Shown here in pieces: positions 22,782 through 31,414 of a DNA stretch of 34,618 nt. Origin of the DNA: Clostridia bacterium (lineage in GTDB: Bacteria > Bacillota > Clostridia > Oscillospirales > Butyricicoccaceae); contig JAFSZV010000006.1 of assembly GCA_017455565.1 (NCBI GenBank), positions 1 through 34,618 of the forward strand, read 5' to 3'. Below the pieces are notes generated by a model. The model did no database searches and was not told where the DNA came from. It saw only the letters and a program-made list of their open reading frames with translations. Both the position numbers and the translations under genes were made by a program. The stretch's first letter is position 1. Each line of letters starts with the position of its first letter.

Positions 22782-23201
22782 TTAGATATTGGCCTTGGTT
22801 TCGCAGTAAATACAGCGATAGGTCTTGTTCTCTCTGTCCGCCAGCTTAAAGATGTGAACCAGTTCCTGCTCGGTGGAGGTGATGCAGCGGGGATTCTTGC
22901 ATTTGATCACGTTCACCAGCTTTTCGGGCATACCGATGTCCTTTTTCTCCACCACTTTGCAGTCGCGGATGATGTTGACGGTAGCGTTGGGATCCACAAA
23001 GCCGATGACATTCAGATCAATGGGGATATCTGCGTCAATCTTGATGATATCTTTTTTGCCCATCTTCTTGCTGTTGACGTTTTTGATAATCGCCACAGAG
23101 CAGTTCAGATTCGCCAGATGAAGCAGATCATAGAGCTTCATGCCGTTGTCGGCCTTGATGTGGTCAATGACGATACCGTTGGAAATGGAGTCGATGTTCA
23201 T
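22782..23201 (-). CDS. pyrI: Aspartate carbamoyltransferase regulatory subunit
   Basis: 139 residues. PyrI binds nucleotides and holds the catalytic PyrB trimers together. The N-terminal allosteric part ([20 protein letters not shown]) and the C-terminal zinc site are both present: CKNPRC and CIYC supply the four Cys. The ATG overlaps the pyrB stop (ATGA), so translation is coupled and the subunits are made together. It is the last gene of the pyr operon. Many Gram-positives, such as Bacillus, lack pyrI, but several Clostridia have it. Confidence 0.97.
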   Translation of the reverse strand: MNIDSISNGIVIDHIKADNGMKLYDLLHLANLNCSVAIIKNVNSKKMGKKDIIKIDADIPIDLNVIGFVDPNATVNIIRDCKVVEKKDIGMPEKLVNVIKCKNPRCITSTEQELVHIFKLADRENKTYRCIYCETKANI

Positions 23202-24121
23202 AGTGTGCCAGCCTCCTTCAGAAGTTTCAAAATCAGAGCCATACGGATATATTTGCCGTTGAGGACCTGCTTGAAGTAGCAGGCGCGGGGATCGTCGTCC
23301 ACAGCGATGCTGATCTCATTGACGCGGGGCAGGGGATGCATAATGCACAGATCGGACTTGGCCTGTTCCAGCTTTTTGGGATCGAGAATATAGCTGTCCT
23401 TCAGACGGAGGTAATCCTCCTCGTTGAAGAAACGTTCCCGCTGCACACGGGTCATATACAGAATGTCCAGATCGCCGATCACGTCCATCAGCTCTTCGGT
23501 CTGGGTGTAGGGGATGCCTTTTTTCTTGATATATTCGCTCTTGACATAGCTGGGGACTTTCAACTCCTCGGGCGAAATCAGGACAAACTTGACGTTGGCA
23601 TAGCGGGACATGGCGCTGATGAGTGAATGCACCGTGCGGCCAAACTTTAAATCGCCGCAGAAGCCTACAGTCAGGTTGTCAAAATGGCCCTTTTCCCGGT
23701 AGATTGTCAGCAGGTCGGTCAGGGTCTGGGTGGGATGGTTGTGTCCGCCGTCGCCGGCGTTGATCACCGGAATGCTGGCGTTCTGTGCCGCCACGTAAGG
23801 AGCGCCCTCTTTCGGATGGCGCATGGCGATGATGTCGGCGTAGCAGCTCACGGTCTTGGCGGTGTCCGCCACGCTTTCGCCCTTGGCGGCCGAAGAACTG
23901 GCACCGCTGGAAACCGACATCACGTGGCCGCCCAGCTCGTACATCGCCGCCTCAAAGCTCAGGCGGGTGCGGGTAGACGGCTCAAAAAACAGAGTCGCCA
24001 GCTTTTTCCCGTGGCAGATCTCGCTGTATTTTGCGGGATTTTTGATGATGTCGCAGGCGGTGGCGATCAATTCGTCGATCTCGCCTGTGCTAAGATCCTG
24101 TACGTCGATCAAGCTTCTCAT
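23198..24121 (-). CDS. pyrB: Aspartate carbamoyltransferase catalytic subunit
   Basis: 307 residues. PyrB condenses carbamoyl phosphate (from CarA/CarB) with aspartate to N-carbamoylaspartate. The carbamoyl-phosphate loop [16 protein letters not shown] is intact, as are [15 protein letters not shown] and the late [10 protein letters not shown] motif. The start ATG overlaps the pyrE stop by four bases and the stop overlaps the pyrI start, so it is tightly packed in the operon. The order pyrE-pyrB-pyrI at the distal end means the pathway's first dedicated enzyme is encoded near the end of the transcript. Confidence 0.98.
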   Translation of the reverse strand: MRSLIDVQDLSTGEIDELIATACDIIKNPAKYSEICHGKKLATLFFEPSTRTRLSFEAAMYELGGHVMSVSSGASSSAAKGESVADTAKTVSCYADIIAMRHPKEGAPYVAAQNASIPVINAGDGGHNHPTQTLTDLLTIYREKGHFDNLTVGFCGDLKFGRTVHSLISAMSRYANVKFVLISPEELKVPSYVKSEYIKKKGIPYTQTEELMDVIGDLDILYMTRVQRERFFNEEDYLRLKDSYILDPKKLEQAKSDLCIMHPLPRVNEISIAVDDDPRACYFKQVLNGKYIRMALILKLLKEAGTL

Positions 24122-24765
24122 AATGTTCCTCCTATCCAGCTTTCGTCATTGGGATTGTCTCGAAATGCGAGCAACCGTTTGATATCTTCCAACTGTATAT
24201 ACCCTTCCTGCGCTGCCACTTCGGCAATACAGTCAAAATTCGTCAGGGAATAATGGGTCACATGTTCGGCTTCCAGCCGCTCCAGGCCTCGTTTCATGCC
24301 GTAGGTGAAGATGGACACCACGCCCAGCACCTGGGCGCCAGCCTCCCGCAGGGCCTGCACCACCTCGATGACGCTCCCCCCCGTGGAGATCAGATCCTCC
24401 ACCACGACTACCTTCTGGCCGGACTCCAGCTTGCCTTCGATGCGGTTCTGGCGGCCGTGATCCTTGTTGCCCGAGCGGACGTAACCCATGGGCAGACCCA
24501 GAAGATGCCCCGTGATGGCGGCGTGGGCGATGCCCGCCGTAGATGTTCCCATCAGCACCTCAACTTGGGGAAAGTGGGTGCGGATGAGCTCTGCCAGCCC
24601 GTTTTCCACATGGGTACGCACGGCGGGCGCCGTCAGCGTGAGGCGGTTGTCACAGTAGACGGGGCTTTTGATCCCGCTGGCCCAGGTGAAGGGCTCATTC
24701 GGGCGGAAAAACACAGCGCCGATGGACAACAGATCCTTCGCTATGGTTTTTTGCAGCTCTTCCAT
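24118..24765 (-). CDS. pyrE: Orotate phosphoribosyltransferase
   Basis: 215 residues. PyrE joins orotate to PRPP to give OMP. The PRPP-binding motif [13 protein letters not shown] is complete. [15 protein letters not shown] (substrate region) and the flexible-loop basic stretch [15 protein letters not shown] are typical of bacterial OPRTases. It starts 21 bases after the pyrF stop and overlaps pyrB by four bases. Confidence 0.97.
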   Translation of the reverse strand: MEELQKTIAKDLLSIGAVFFRPNEPFTWASGIKSPVYCDNRLTLTAPAVRTHVENGLAELIRTHFPQVEVLMGTSTAGIAHAAITGHLLGLPMGYVRSGNKDHGRQNRIEGKLESGQKVVVVEDLISTGGSVIEVVQALREAGAQVLGVVSIFTYGMKRGLERLEAEHVTHYSLTNFDCIAEVAAQEGYIQLEDIKRLLAFRDNPNDESWIGGTL

Positions 24766-24786
24766 ATGATTTCCTCCTTCTTTCAG

Positions 24787-25485
24787 TCAATCCTTAAAGT
24801 CCGCGACACAGCGGCGGTAGGCCGCCACCGGGTTGTCGGCTCCGGTGATGGGCCGTCCCACCACGATATAGTCCGAGCCCAGCGCCTTTGCCTGCGCGGG
24901 GGTGGTGACCCGCTTTTGGTCGCCCGCGGCGCTTTCGGCAAAGCGGACGCCCGGCGTAACGGTGAGAAATCCCGCGCCGCAGTGGGCGTGCACCTTTCCC
25001 GCCTCCAGCGGCGAGCAGACCACGCCGTCCAGACCGGCGTCCTTCGCGTTTTCTGCGTAGTGCATCACCACCTGATCGATAGGCTCGCGGATCCAGAGAT
25101 CCTGCTCCATGGCCTCCTGATCGGTGGAGGTGAGCTGGGTCACGGCGATGAGCAGCGGGCGCGTCCCGTCGGGCCGGGTCAGCCCCTCCAGCGCGGCGCG
25201 CATCATGGCGCCGGTACCGGCGGCGTGCAGGTTGCAGATATCCACATCCAGCCCGGAAAGCACGGCCATGGCCTTTTTCACGGTGGTAGGGATGTCGTGC
25301 AGCTTGAGGTCGAGAAAGATCTTATGGCCGCGGGATTTGATCTGGCGGATGATCTCCGGCCCCTCAGCGTAAAACAGCTCCATTCCGATCTTCACAAAGG
25401 GCTTTTCTTCGGTAAACCGATCCAAAAAGGCAAAGGCTTCTTTTGCGCTTGCGAAATCGCAGGCGATGATCACGTCTTTTCCCAT
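24787..25485 (-). CDS. pyrF: Orotidine 5'-phosphate decarboxylase
   Basis: 232 residues, group of the short ~230-residue enzymes. PyrF decarboxylates OMP to UMP, the last pathway step. The active-site signature FLDLKLHDIP with the catalytic Lys and Asp is intact, and the N-terminus VIIACDFASAKEAFAFLDRF and TPGVR near the end form the phosphate site with VVGRPIT. The start overlaps the end of pyrD by 16 bases. Confidence 0.97.
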   Translation of the reverse strand: MGKDVIIACDFASAKEAFAFLDRFTEEKPFVKIGMELFYAEGPEIIRQIKSRGHKIFLDLKLHDIPTTVKKAMAVLSGLDVDICNLHAAGTGAMMRAALEGLTRPDGTRPLLIAVTQLTSTDQEAMEQDLWIREPIDQVVMHYAENAKDAGLDGVVCSPLEAGKVHAHCGAGFLTVTPGVRFAESAAGDQKRVTTPAQAKALGSDYIVVGRPITGADNPVAAYRRCVADFKD

Positions 25486-26396
25486 TGCGTTACTCCTCCA
25501 ATGATATCACAAAGATTGCCGATCCCATATCGCCGCATAGCCTCCGGCAGGTCCCGCACAATGTCGCGGCAGATGAAGGGATCCACCAGATTGGCCGCGC
25601 CGACTTCTACCGCCGTGGCGCCGGCAAGCATCATTTCCAGCACGTCCTCTGCCGTGCTGACGCCGCCGATGCCGATCACGGGGATATTTACCGCCCGGGC
25701 CGTTTGATAGACCATCCGCAGGGCAACGGGGAAGATGGCCGGGCCGGAAAAGCCGCCCATGGTGTTGGCGATGACGGGTCGTTTGGTTTTCAGATCGATG
25801 CGCATACCCAAAAGCGTGTTGATCAGGCTGATGCCGTCGGCCCCCGCTTCTTCGCAGGCCTTTGCAATAGCCGTGATGTCGGTGACGTTGGGAGAGAGCT
25901 TTGCGATCACGGGCTTCTTCGTCACCGCTTTGATCGCCCGGATCACCGAGGCCGCCGCCGCGGGATCGGTGCCGAAGCTCATGCCGCCGCCGTGGACGTT
26001 GGGGCAACTGATGTTGACCTCCAGCCAACCCACCTGCTCCTGCTGGTCCAGCCTTTCGCAGGTATAGGCGTAATCCTCCACGGAAAAGCCGCTGACGTTT
26101 GCCATGACGGGCTTGTGAAACACCTTTTTCAGCTTCGGCAGTTCTTCGGAGATGACCTGTTCCACGCCGGGATTTTGCAGGCCAACGGCGTTGATCATGC
26201 CGCCGGTACAGTCCGCGATGCGGGGCGTGGGATTGCCGAAGCGGGGCTCGCGGGTCGTTCCCTTGAAGGAGAAGGTGCCCAGACAGTTGATATCGTAAAG
26301 CTCCGCAAACTCATAGCCGTAGCCGAAGGTGCCGGAGGCGGGGATCACAGGATTGTCCAGCTCGACGCCGCAGAGCGTCACACGGGTGTTTTCCAC
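25470..26396 (-). CDS. pyrD: Dihydroorotate dehydrogenase, class 1B catalytic subunit
   Basis: 308 residues. PyrD oxidises dihydroorotate to orotate with FMN. The catalytic base is the Cys of NISCPNVHGGG, as in class 1 enzymes. NPVIPASGTFGYG, GMINAVGLQNPG and the FMN phosphate site VIGIGGVSTAEDVLEMMLAG are typical. The presence of pyrK immediately upstream makes it class 1B, a PyrD2-PyrK2 complex that passes electrons to NAD+. It overlaps pyrK by 19 bases. Confidence 0.97.
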   Translation of the reverse strand: MENTRVTLCGVELDNPVIPASGTFGYGYEFAELYDINCLGTFSFKGTTREPRFGNPTPRIADCTGGMINAVGLQNPGVEQVISEELPKLKKVFHKPVMANVSGFSVEDYAYTCERLDQQEQVGWLEVNISCPNVHGGGMSFGTDPAAAASVIRAIKAVTKKPVIAKLSPNVTDITAIAKACEEAGADGISLINTLLGMRIDLKTKRPVIANTMGGFSGPAIFPVALRMVYQTARAVNIPVIGIGGVSTAEDVLEMMLAGATAVEVGAANLVDPFICRDIVRDLPEAMRRYGIGNLCDIIGGVTQWEKT

Positions 26397-27118
26397 AGGA
26401 TCTCCTCCTTTCGCAGGACGGGGCCGTCCTTGCAGATGCGTTTATAGCCGGTGATCGTTTTGCAGGAGCAGCCCATGCAGGCGCCGAAGCCGCAGCCCAT
26501 GCGCTCTTCAAAGCTGAGCTGTCCCGACGTGTTCGTGTGCTTCCAGACCGCCTTGAGCATGGGCTCGGGCCCGCAGGCGAAGAAGTAGGAATACCGCTCC
26601 GGAAGCCCGTCTGTGACAAAGCCCTTGACGCCGTAGCTGCCGTCTACCGTGGTAACAGTGACCTCGGCGCCCAGCTTTTTCAGCTCTTCCTCATAAAAAA
26701 CCTCGCTCTTTGTATTGAAGCCCAGCACCGCGCGGACAGGCACGCCCTGGGCGGTCAGCTCCTTTGCCAGCCAGTACATGGGCGGGGCGCCTACGCCGCC
26801 GCCCAGCAGCAGGGGCGCGTCGCCCGCATAAGACAGATCGAAGCCGTTTCCCAAACCGGAGAGCAGGTCGAGCCGGGCGCCGGGGTGCATTTCCGCCATC
26901 TGGCGGGTGCCGCCGCCCACGATCTTATAGATCAGCGTCAGAAGGCCCTCCTCTGCGCAGCACACCGAGATGGGCCGCCGCAGGAACCTGCCCTCCAGCC
27001 GGATGTTGACGAATTGACCGGGGACGGTGATGGCTGACGTATCGCCCGCCAGCTTCATTTCCATGACGGTTTCCGTCAAGGGCCGGTTTTCTGTTATCGT
27101 AAAAAAACACTGTTTCAC
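26378..27118 (-). CDS. pyrK: Dihydroorotate dehydrogenase B, electron-transfer subunit
   Basis: 246 residues from the GTG at 27118. PyrK carries FAD and a [2Fe-2S] cluster and relays electrons from PyrD to NAD+. The flavin site is LRRPISVCCAEEG followed by GGGTRQMAEM, the nucleotide site is LLLGGGVGAPPMYWLAKEL, and the cluster ligands lie in GCGFGACMGCSCKT plus a later Cys (RICKDGP). Two starts fit: GTG 27118, which makes a four-base GTGA overlap with the pyrC stop and has GGAG nine bases upstream, and ATG 27133, with a weaker site. I prefer the GTG. Confidence 0.94.
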   Translation of the reverse strand: MKQCFFTITENRPLTETVMEMKLAGDTSAITVPGQFVNIRLEGRFLRRPISVCCAEEGLLTLIYKIVGGGTRQMAEMHPGARLDLLSGLGNGFDLSYAGDAPLLLGGGVGAPPMYWLAKELTAQGVPVRAVLGFNTKSEVFYEEELKKLGAEVTVTTVDGSYGVKGFVTDGLPERYSYFFACGPEPMLKAVWKHTNTSGQLSFEERMGCGFGACMGCSCKTITGYKRICKDGPVLRKEEILWKTPV

Positions 27119-28344
27119 TTCCGCTCGCTCCATCGATAAACTTGTTTTCCCCCGAAATATGTGGCAAGGCATCTTCCGCTGACCGTTTTTCCCGCAAAGG
27201 GGGTGGCCCGGCCCATGGAGCGGAAGGCGGCGGGGTCGATTTCATAAGCCGCGTTCAGATCCCAAACAGAGAAGCTTTCGTCGAAGCCGATGCCGAAGCG
27301 TCTGCGGGGCGTGACCGCCAGCAGTTCCAGCAGCCTGTCCAGCGAGAGAAGGCCTGTTTTTACCAGATGGGTATACAGCAGGGGAAAGGCGGTTTCCAGG
27401 CCCACGATGCCGAAGGCGCTTTTTTTCAGCCCACGGCTCTTTTCCTCGGCGCTGTGGGGTGCGTGGTCGGTGGCGATCATATCGATCGTGCCGTCCAGAA
27501 GCCCTTCGAGCAGGGCCGCACGGTCCCGGGCGGAGCGGAGGGGCGGATTCATCTTGAAGCGTCCGTCCTCCTGCAGGTCGGCGTCGGTGAGCAGAAGATA
27601 GTGGGGCGCCGTTTCACAGGTGACGTTTACCCCGTCTTTTTTTGCCTGCCGGATAAGCTCCACGCTCTCCCGGCAGGAGATGTGGCAGACGTGATAGGCG
27701 CAGCCGGTCTCTTTTGCCAGGCGCAGATCCCGCTGGATGGGGCCCCATTCGCTTTCGCTGCAAATGCCCCGGTGGCCGTGGGCCCGCGCATATTCTCCGT
27801 CGTGGATATAGCCGCCGCGCAACAGGGAGTTGTCCTCGCAATGGGCGGCGATGAGCTTGCCGAGATCCCGGCAGGCCGTCATCAGCTCCCGCATCATGCT
27901 TTCGTTCTGCACGCCGCGCCCGTCGTCGGAAAAGGCGACGACACGGCCCGCGAGCCCCGGCAGATCGGCGGGGCGTTCGCCGCGCTCGCCCACCGTCAGC
28001 GCGCCGTAGGGAAGGACCCGGATCCCGGCTTGCGCTGCGATCAAAGCTTCTTCCGCTTGCAGATGGGCCACGCTGTCCGGCACGGGGTCGAGATTGGGCA
28101 TGGCACAGACGGCGGTATAGCCGCCGGCCGCTGCCGCCGCGCTCCCGGTGGCGATGGTTTCCTTATAAGAAAATCCCGGCTCACGAAAATGCACGTGCAC
28201 ATCGCAAAAGCCGGGAAAAACAGTATATTCAGGACGGTTGAGGGAGGAATCGAGAAATGCGGGATGCGCATTCGCCACGGTTTCGGCGGTGAATGTGGGG
28301 AAGAGCGGATGCGTATGAACGGTGGCGCGCACGGTTTTGCTCAT
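27115..28344 (-). CDS. pyrC: Dihydroorotase
   Basis: 409 residues, the long bacterial (class I) form. PyrC closes N-carbamoylaspartate to dihydroorotate. Metal ligands: DVHVHFREPG near the N-terminus, AHCEDNSL and HVCHIS for the His ligands, and MIATDHAPH for the catalytic Asp. The frame is open far upstream, but the leader contains the attenuator; the ATG at 28344 follows GAGG and yields MSKTVRATVH. It is the first gene of the operon, 22 bases after the attenuator's T run. Confidence 0.97.
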   Translation of the reverse strand: MSKTVRATVHTHPLFPTFTAETVANAHPAFLDSSLNRPEYTVFPGFCDVHVHFREPGFSYKETIATGSAAAAAGGYTAVCAMPNLDPVPDSVAHLQAEEALIAAQAGIRVLPYGALTVGERGERPADLPGLAGRVVAFSDDGRGVQNESMMRELMTACRDLGKLIAAHCEDNSLLRGGYIHDGEYARAHGHRGICSESEWGPIQRDLRLAKETGCAYHVCHISCRESVELIRQAKKDGVNVTCETAPHYLLLTDADLQEDGRFKMNPPLRSARDRAALLEGLLDGTIDMIATDHAPHSAEEKSRGLKKSAFGIVGLETAFPLLYTHLVKTGLLSLDRLLELLAVTPRRRFGIGFDESFSVWDLNAAYEIDPAAFRSMGRATPFAGKTVSGRCLATYFGGKQVYRWSERK

Positions 28345-28365
28345 TGCATGTTCCTCGCTTTCCAT

Positions 28366-28394
28366 AAAAATAGCCTTGCCGGATCCGGCAAGGC
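28366..28394 (-). terminator. Rho-independent terminator of the pyrC attenuator
   Basis: On the minus strand a perfect palindrome with GCCTTGCCGG and CCGGCAAGGC arms (28394-28373) is followed by TATTTTT (28372-28366). It ends just before the pyrC ribosome site. Confidence 0.88.
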
Positions 28395-28482
28395 ATGGCA
28401 TGACAAACATTCCGTCACAGGTTATTCCGTGGCCGACGGCGTTATGACAATCTTGCCGATCTCGCTGTATCGGATTAAAGAT
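28366..28482 (-). promoter_or_regulatory. PyrR-binding attenuator of the pyrCKDFEBI operon
   Basis: Reading the minus strand: binding stem-loop ATCTT (28482-28478) / AAGAT (28454-28450), inner stem CCGAT/ATCGG, loop ACAGCGAG, with CTTTAAT just inside. CGGCAAG of this stem can pair with CTTGCCG in the terminator's 5' arm to form the antiterminator. The layout, the antiterminator heptamer and the loop match the carB leader (1581-1680). PyrR plus UMP should terminate transcription here. Confidence 0.87.
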
Positions 28483-28493
28483 CATTTGAAGTG

Positions 28494-28522
28494 AGTATAG
28501 CACCAAGCGGGCGCTTTGTCAA
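28494..28522 (-). promoter_or_regulatory. Sigma-A promoter of the pyr operon
   Basis: TTGACA (28522-28517), 17 bases, TATACT (28499-28494). The -35 box contains the pyrR stop codon (CAT TGA CA), so the promoter begins inside pyrR. Confidence 0.88.
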
Positions 28523-29073
28523 TGGGTCAAATCGTCCTTTGTTCCATTTTTGCAAATATAAACGGCTGTCTCTCCGTCGTATTCGGGAAGGCAGACCTCA
28601 ACGGTCTCTTCCCGCGCGGTGGGAAGATTTTTTCCGACATAGTCGGCGCGGATGGGCAATTCCCGATGGCCTCTGTCTATCAGAATGGCGAGCTGCAGCT
28701 TTTGCGGCCTGCCGAAAGCGAACACTGCCTCGATGGCGGCGCGGGCACTTCTGCCGGTAAAGAGCACATCGTCCACAATCACCACGGTTTTATCCTCTAC
28801 GGGGCAGGGGAAGGCACACTCTCCGCGCAGGTCCGCCTTGTCCAGCGGAGAAAGATCGTCCCGATGGGGGGTGATGTCCAGCGTGCCTACGGGAACCTCC
28901 ACGCCCTCGAAGCGGGCGATGTTTTCGGCGAGGAGCTTTGCCAGCGGAATGCCTCGCCGGCGCACGCCCAGCAGGCAGAGCTGCTCGGCGCCGCTGTTGC
29001 GCTCGATGATCTCGTGGGTCATCCGTGCCAGCGCGCGGTGCACGGCGGTCTCGTCCATGATCCTGTTCTTCAT
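28519..29073 (-). CDS. pyrR: PyrR: pyr mRNA-binding attenuator and uracil phosphoribosyltransferase
   Basis: 184 residues. PyrR binds the UMP-dependent stem-loops in pyr leaders and usually has uracil phosphoribosyltransferase activity. The PRPP motif VVIVDDVLFTGRSARAA is intact, and GVRRRGIPLAKLLAE and VGTLDITPHRDDL are family signatures. The ATG at 29073 has only a GGGG-like site; ATG 29058 (MDETAV) is an alternative. Its two visible targets are the leaders at 28366-28482 and 1581-1680. Unlike Bacillus, pyrR lies upstream of the operon promoter and appears co-transcribed with the phosphatase-like gene, so it is not under its own attenuator here. Confidence 0.96.
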   Translation of the reverse strand: MKNRIMDETAVHRALARMTHEIIERNSGAEQLCLLGVRRRGIPLAKLLAENIARFEGVEVPVGTLDITPHRDDLSPLDKADLRGECAFPCPVEDKTVVIVDDVLFTGRSARAAIEAVFAFGRPQKLQLAILIDRGHRELPIRADYVGKNLPTAREETVEVCLPEYDGETAVYICKNGTKDDLTH

Positions 29074-29092
29074 CTGTTCGCCCCGCTTTCGG

Positions 29093-29674
29093 TCATTCTC
29101 GGCCGGGAAAAACGACCCGGTCCAAAAAGGTCTCCATGGTTTGGGCCCGCGGCGTGACGACCTCGAGCCTGAGTTCAGGCCGGGCGGCTACAAATGCCCG
29201 CAGCATTTCTTTCAGAGGTTCCGCCGAGCGGACATAATCCTCTACAATGGTCTCGCGCGGCACGCCCATCCGGCGCAGCAGGAGGGCCGAGACCACGCCG
29301 GTCCGGTCCTTGCCAGCGTTGCAGAAATAAAGCACGCCGCAGGGGGCGCCTTCAGCGGTCCGAACGATTTGCTTCATCTGTCCGTCCACCATGTCAAGAT
29401 AAGAGGCGGGGACATCTTCGATGCAGTGGGGAACGATATCGCCCGTGGTAATGGGCATGGAACGGTAATCAAAGCGTCCGTCGTCCTCCAGCGGGCAATG
29501 CCGCTCCTGCCGTTCTCGTTCGGCGCGCAGGTCGATCACCAGCCTGACGCCGTGCCCCAGCAAAAACCGCTTTTCCTCCTCTGTGATCTTATCCGGAACG
29601 TCAGAGCGCAGATAGCGGAAGCTGCCGGGGATCAGTTGACGGGTGTTCAACGTGCTGTGTAAAAGACTTTCCAT
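29093..29674 (-). CDS. Tyrosine/serine phosphatase-like protein
   Basis: 193 residues. The P-loop C-x5-R is FCNAGKDRTGVVSALLLRRM, the catalytic motif of the Y_phosphatase3 family of low-specificity protein-tyrosine or phosphoinositide phosphatases. The N-terminus LIPGSFRYLRSDVPDKITEE and VRLVIDLRAERER are also typical of that family. No signal peptide. It lies between murC and pyrR on the same strand, 19 bases before pyrR and 52 bases after murC, so the three may be one transcript. Its substrate is not evident. Confidence 0.88.
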   Translation of the reverse strand: MESLLHSTLNTRQLIPGSFRYLRSDVPDKITEEEKRFLLGHGVRLVIDLRAERERQERHCPLEDDGRFDYRSMPITTGDIVPHCIEDVPASYLDMVDGQMKQIVRTAEGAPCGVLYFCNAGKDRTGVVSALLLRRMGVPRETIVEDYVRSAEPLKEMLRAFVAARPELRLEVVTPRAQTMETFLDRVVFPGRE

Positions 29675-29726
29675 GAATAAGCCCTTTCCGGAAACGGACG
29701 GCTGAAAAAGTCGTCTGGTTTTCTTG

Positions 29727-31106
29727 TTATTTCAGAAATGATGCCAGATGGTTGATATTGCCGGCGCCCATAGTGAGGACCATGTCCCCGGGCCTGACGA
29801 GCTCCTCCAGCCGTTTTGCCGCGTGGGCAAAGTCCTCAACGGCTTCGCCGCCGGGGATCTGTTTTGCGATATCCTTCGAGGAGATACCCCACGTGTTGGT
29901 CTCGCGGGCCGCATAGATAGGGCAAAGGATCGCCTTGTCCGCATGCTTAAGCGCCTCGGCAAACTCCTTGAGGAACGAGACCGTGCGGGAATAGGTGTGT
30001 GGCTGAAAGACGCAGATCACCCGCTGGGGCGCCAAATCCTTGGCGGCTTTGAGGGTGGCCTCAATCTCATTGGGGTGGTGGGCGTAATCGTCATAGACTC
30101 TCGCGCCGCGCCATTCCTTGACAAACTCAAACCGCCGCCCGACGCCGCTGTAGGCGCGGATCCCCTTGGCAAAGGCCTCGGAGGAAACGCCCAGCTCAGA
30201 CGCCACGGCCGCCGCCGCCAGCGCGTTTACCAGATTGTGCTTTCCGGGAACACTAAGCTTCAGGCAGCACCACAGCTTGCCGAACGCGATCACATCGCAG
30301 CGGTAGCAACCGTCTTGCAGCGCCACGTTTTCGGGATGAATGTCGCAGGCTTCTCCCATACCGAAGGTGACGACCCTGCGGGGGATCCCTTCAACGGCGC
30401 GGAGACTTTTTTCGTCGTCGCCGTTGACGACAACAAGACCGTTTTCCGGCGTGAGAAGGGCATATTTTCGAAAAGAAAGGATAATGTCGTCGGTATCTTT
30501 GAAAAAGTCCACGTGATCCTTGTCAATGTTGAGGATTACGGCGACGGAAGGGCAAAAGGACAAAAACGAGTTTTGATATTCACAGGCCTCCGCCACGAAC
30601 AGGTCGCTGTGCCCGATGCGTAGCGTCCCGCCGATGGAACGGAGATCGCCGCCCACCATCACCGTGGGGTCAAGAGCGGCCGCTTCGGTAAACGTGGCGA
30701 TCATCGCCGTGGTCGAGGTCTTTCCGTGGGTCCCGGCCACACAGACGACCCTGGAATAACGCTTCATAATCATGCCCCATGCTTCCGCACGGGAAAGCAC
30801 CGGGATATTCGCCGCTCTTGCGGCCGCGATTTCGGGATTGCTGTCTGGAATGGCGGCGGTGCGGATTATCAGACCCGCGCCGGCTACGTTTTCGCCGCTG
30901 TGCCCGATGAAAACCGGGATCCCCGTCTCGCAAAGCTGACGGGTGTAAACCGACTCGTCCCTGTCGCTGCCGCGGACAGCAGCGCCCATATCCTGCAGCA
31001 TCCGCGCCAGCGCGCGCATGGAAACGCCGCCGATTCCCACAAGATGGATCGGCTTATCGGGACGCAGCAGCAGGTCCGGATCAATGTTCTGATGTTCTTC
31101 GCTCAT
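29727..31106 (-). CDS. murC: UDP-N-acetylmuramate-L-alanine ligase
   Basis: 459 residues. MurC adds L-Ala to UDP-MurNAc in the cytoplasm, the first peptide step of peptidoglycan synthesis. The N-terminal IHLVGIGGVSMRALARML is the UDP-binding Rossmann domain, VVCVAGTHGKTSTTAMIATF the ATP P-loop of Mur ligases, and YDDYAHHPNEIEATLKA the C-terminal signature. The start at 31106 (MSEEHQN) has GGAAGG upstream; the frame is open to 31274, but that would run through the promoter. Confidence 0.97.
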   Translation of the reverse strand: MSEEHQNIDPDLLLRPDKPIHLVGIGGVSMRALARMLQDMGAAVRGSDRDESVYTRQLCETGIPVFIGHSGENVAGAGLIIRTAAIPDSNPEIAAARAANIPVLSRAEAWGMIMKRYSRVVCVAGTHGKTSTTAMIATFTEAAALDPTVMVGGDLRSIGGTLRIGHSDLFVAEACEYQNSFLSFCPSVAVILNIDKDHVDFFKDTDDIILSFRKYALLTPENGLVVVNGDDEKSLRAVEGIPRRVVTFGMGEACDIHPENVALQDGCYRCDVIAFGKLWCCLKLSVPGKHNLVNALAAAAVASELGVSSEAFAKGIRAYSGVGRRFEFVKEWRGARVYDDYAHHPNEIEATLKAAKDLAPQRVICVFQPHTYSRTVSFLKEFAEALKHADKAILCPIYAARETNTWGISSKDIAKQIPGGEAVEDFAHAAKRLEELVRPGDMVLTMGAGNINHLASFLK

Positions 31107-31187
31107 AAAACGACCTTCCCGGGGCATGAGCCCCCGAATCCTTTTTGCAGTTGGGCAGCCGTTTGCGATATACCCATACTTGTTATC

Positions 31188-31193
31188 AGTATA
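31188..31193 (-). promoter_or_regulatory. Candidate extended -10 promoter of murC
   Basis: Minus strand TGCTATACT gives an extended -10 (TATACT, 31193-31188). The -35 region (ATGCAA at 17 bases) is poor, which fits an extended -10 promoter. It lies about 80 bases before the murC ATG. Confidence 0.5.
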
Positions 31194-31414
31194 GCACATT
31201 ATTTTGCGTTTGCATAGTGTTTTTCCAGCTGAATTATCAGCCGGTTTGGCAGAGCTTTCGTTATTATGGCGCAATCAGATATAACGGGCAAAAAATGGAT
31301 ACTTTATGAAAAAATCATGCGGATATGCCGGCTCATGCGCGTCATCCGGGACGCATGGGGGCGGCACTCTTTTCCGGCCGCCTTCATAGATTGGCGTGAA
31401 AGGGAGGTGTCCGT
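31194..31414. other. Intergenic region between divergent murC and dpaA
   Basis: The 308 bases between the two start codons (31107-31414) hold the murC promoter and the dpaA ribosome site. A possible sigma-K-like -10, CATAGATTG (31385-31393), lies only 21 bases before the dpaA start and has an AC 17 bases upstream. I see no other gene or RNA. Confidence 0.4.

Noticed and set aside
24253..28494. Long plus-strand frames opposite pyrE-pyrC
   Set aside because: Shadow frames of high-GC genes; every minus-strand frame has catalytic motifs and coupled starts.
31385..31393. Sigma-K-like -10 before dpaA
   Set aside because: CATAGATTG differs from consensus and lies almost on the ribosome site; kept only as a note in the intergenic entry.
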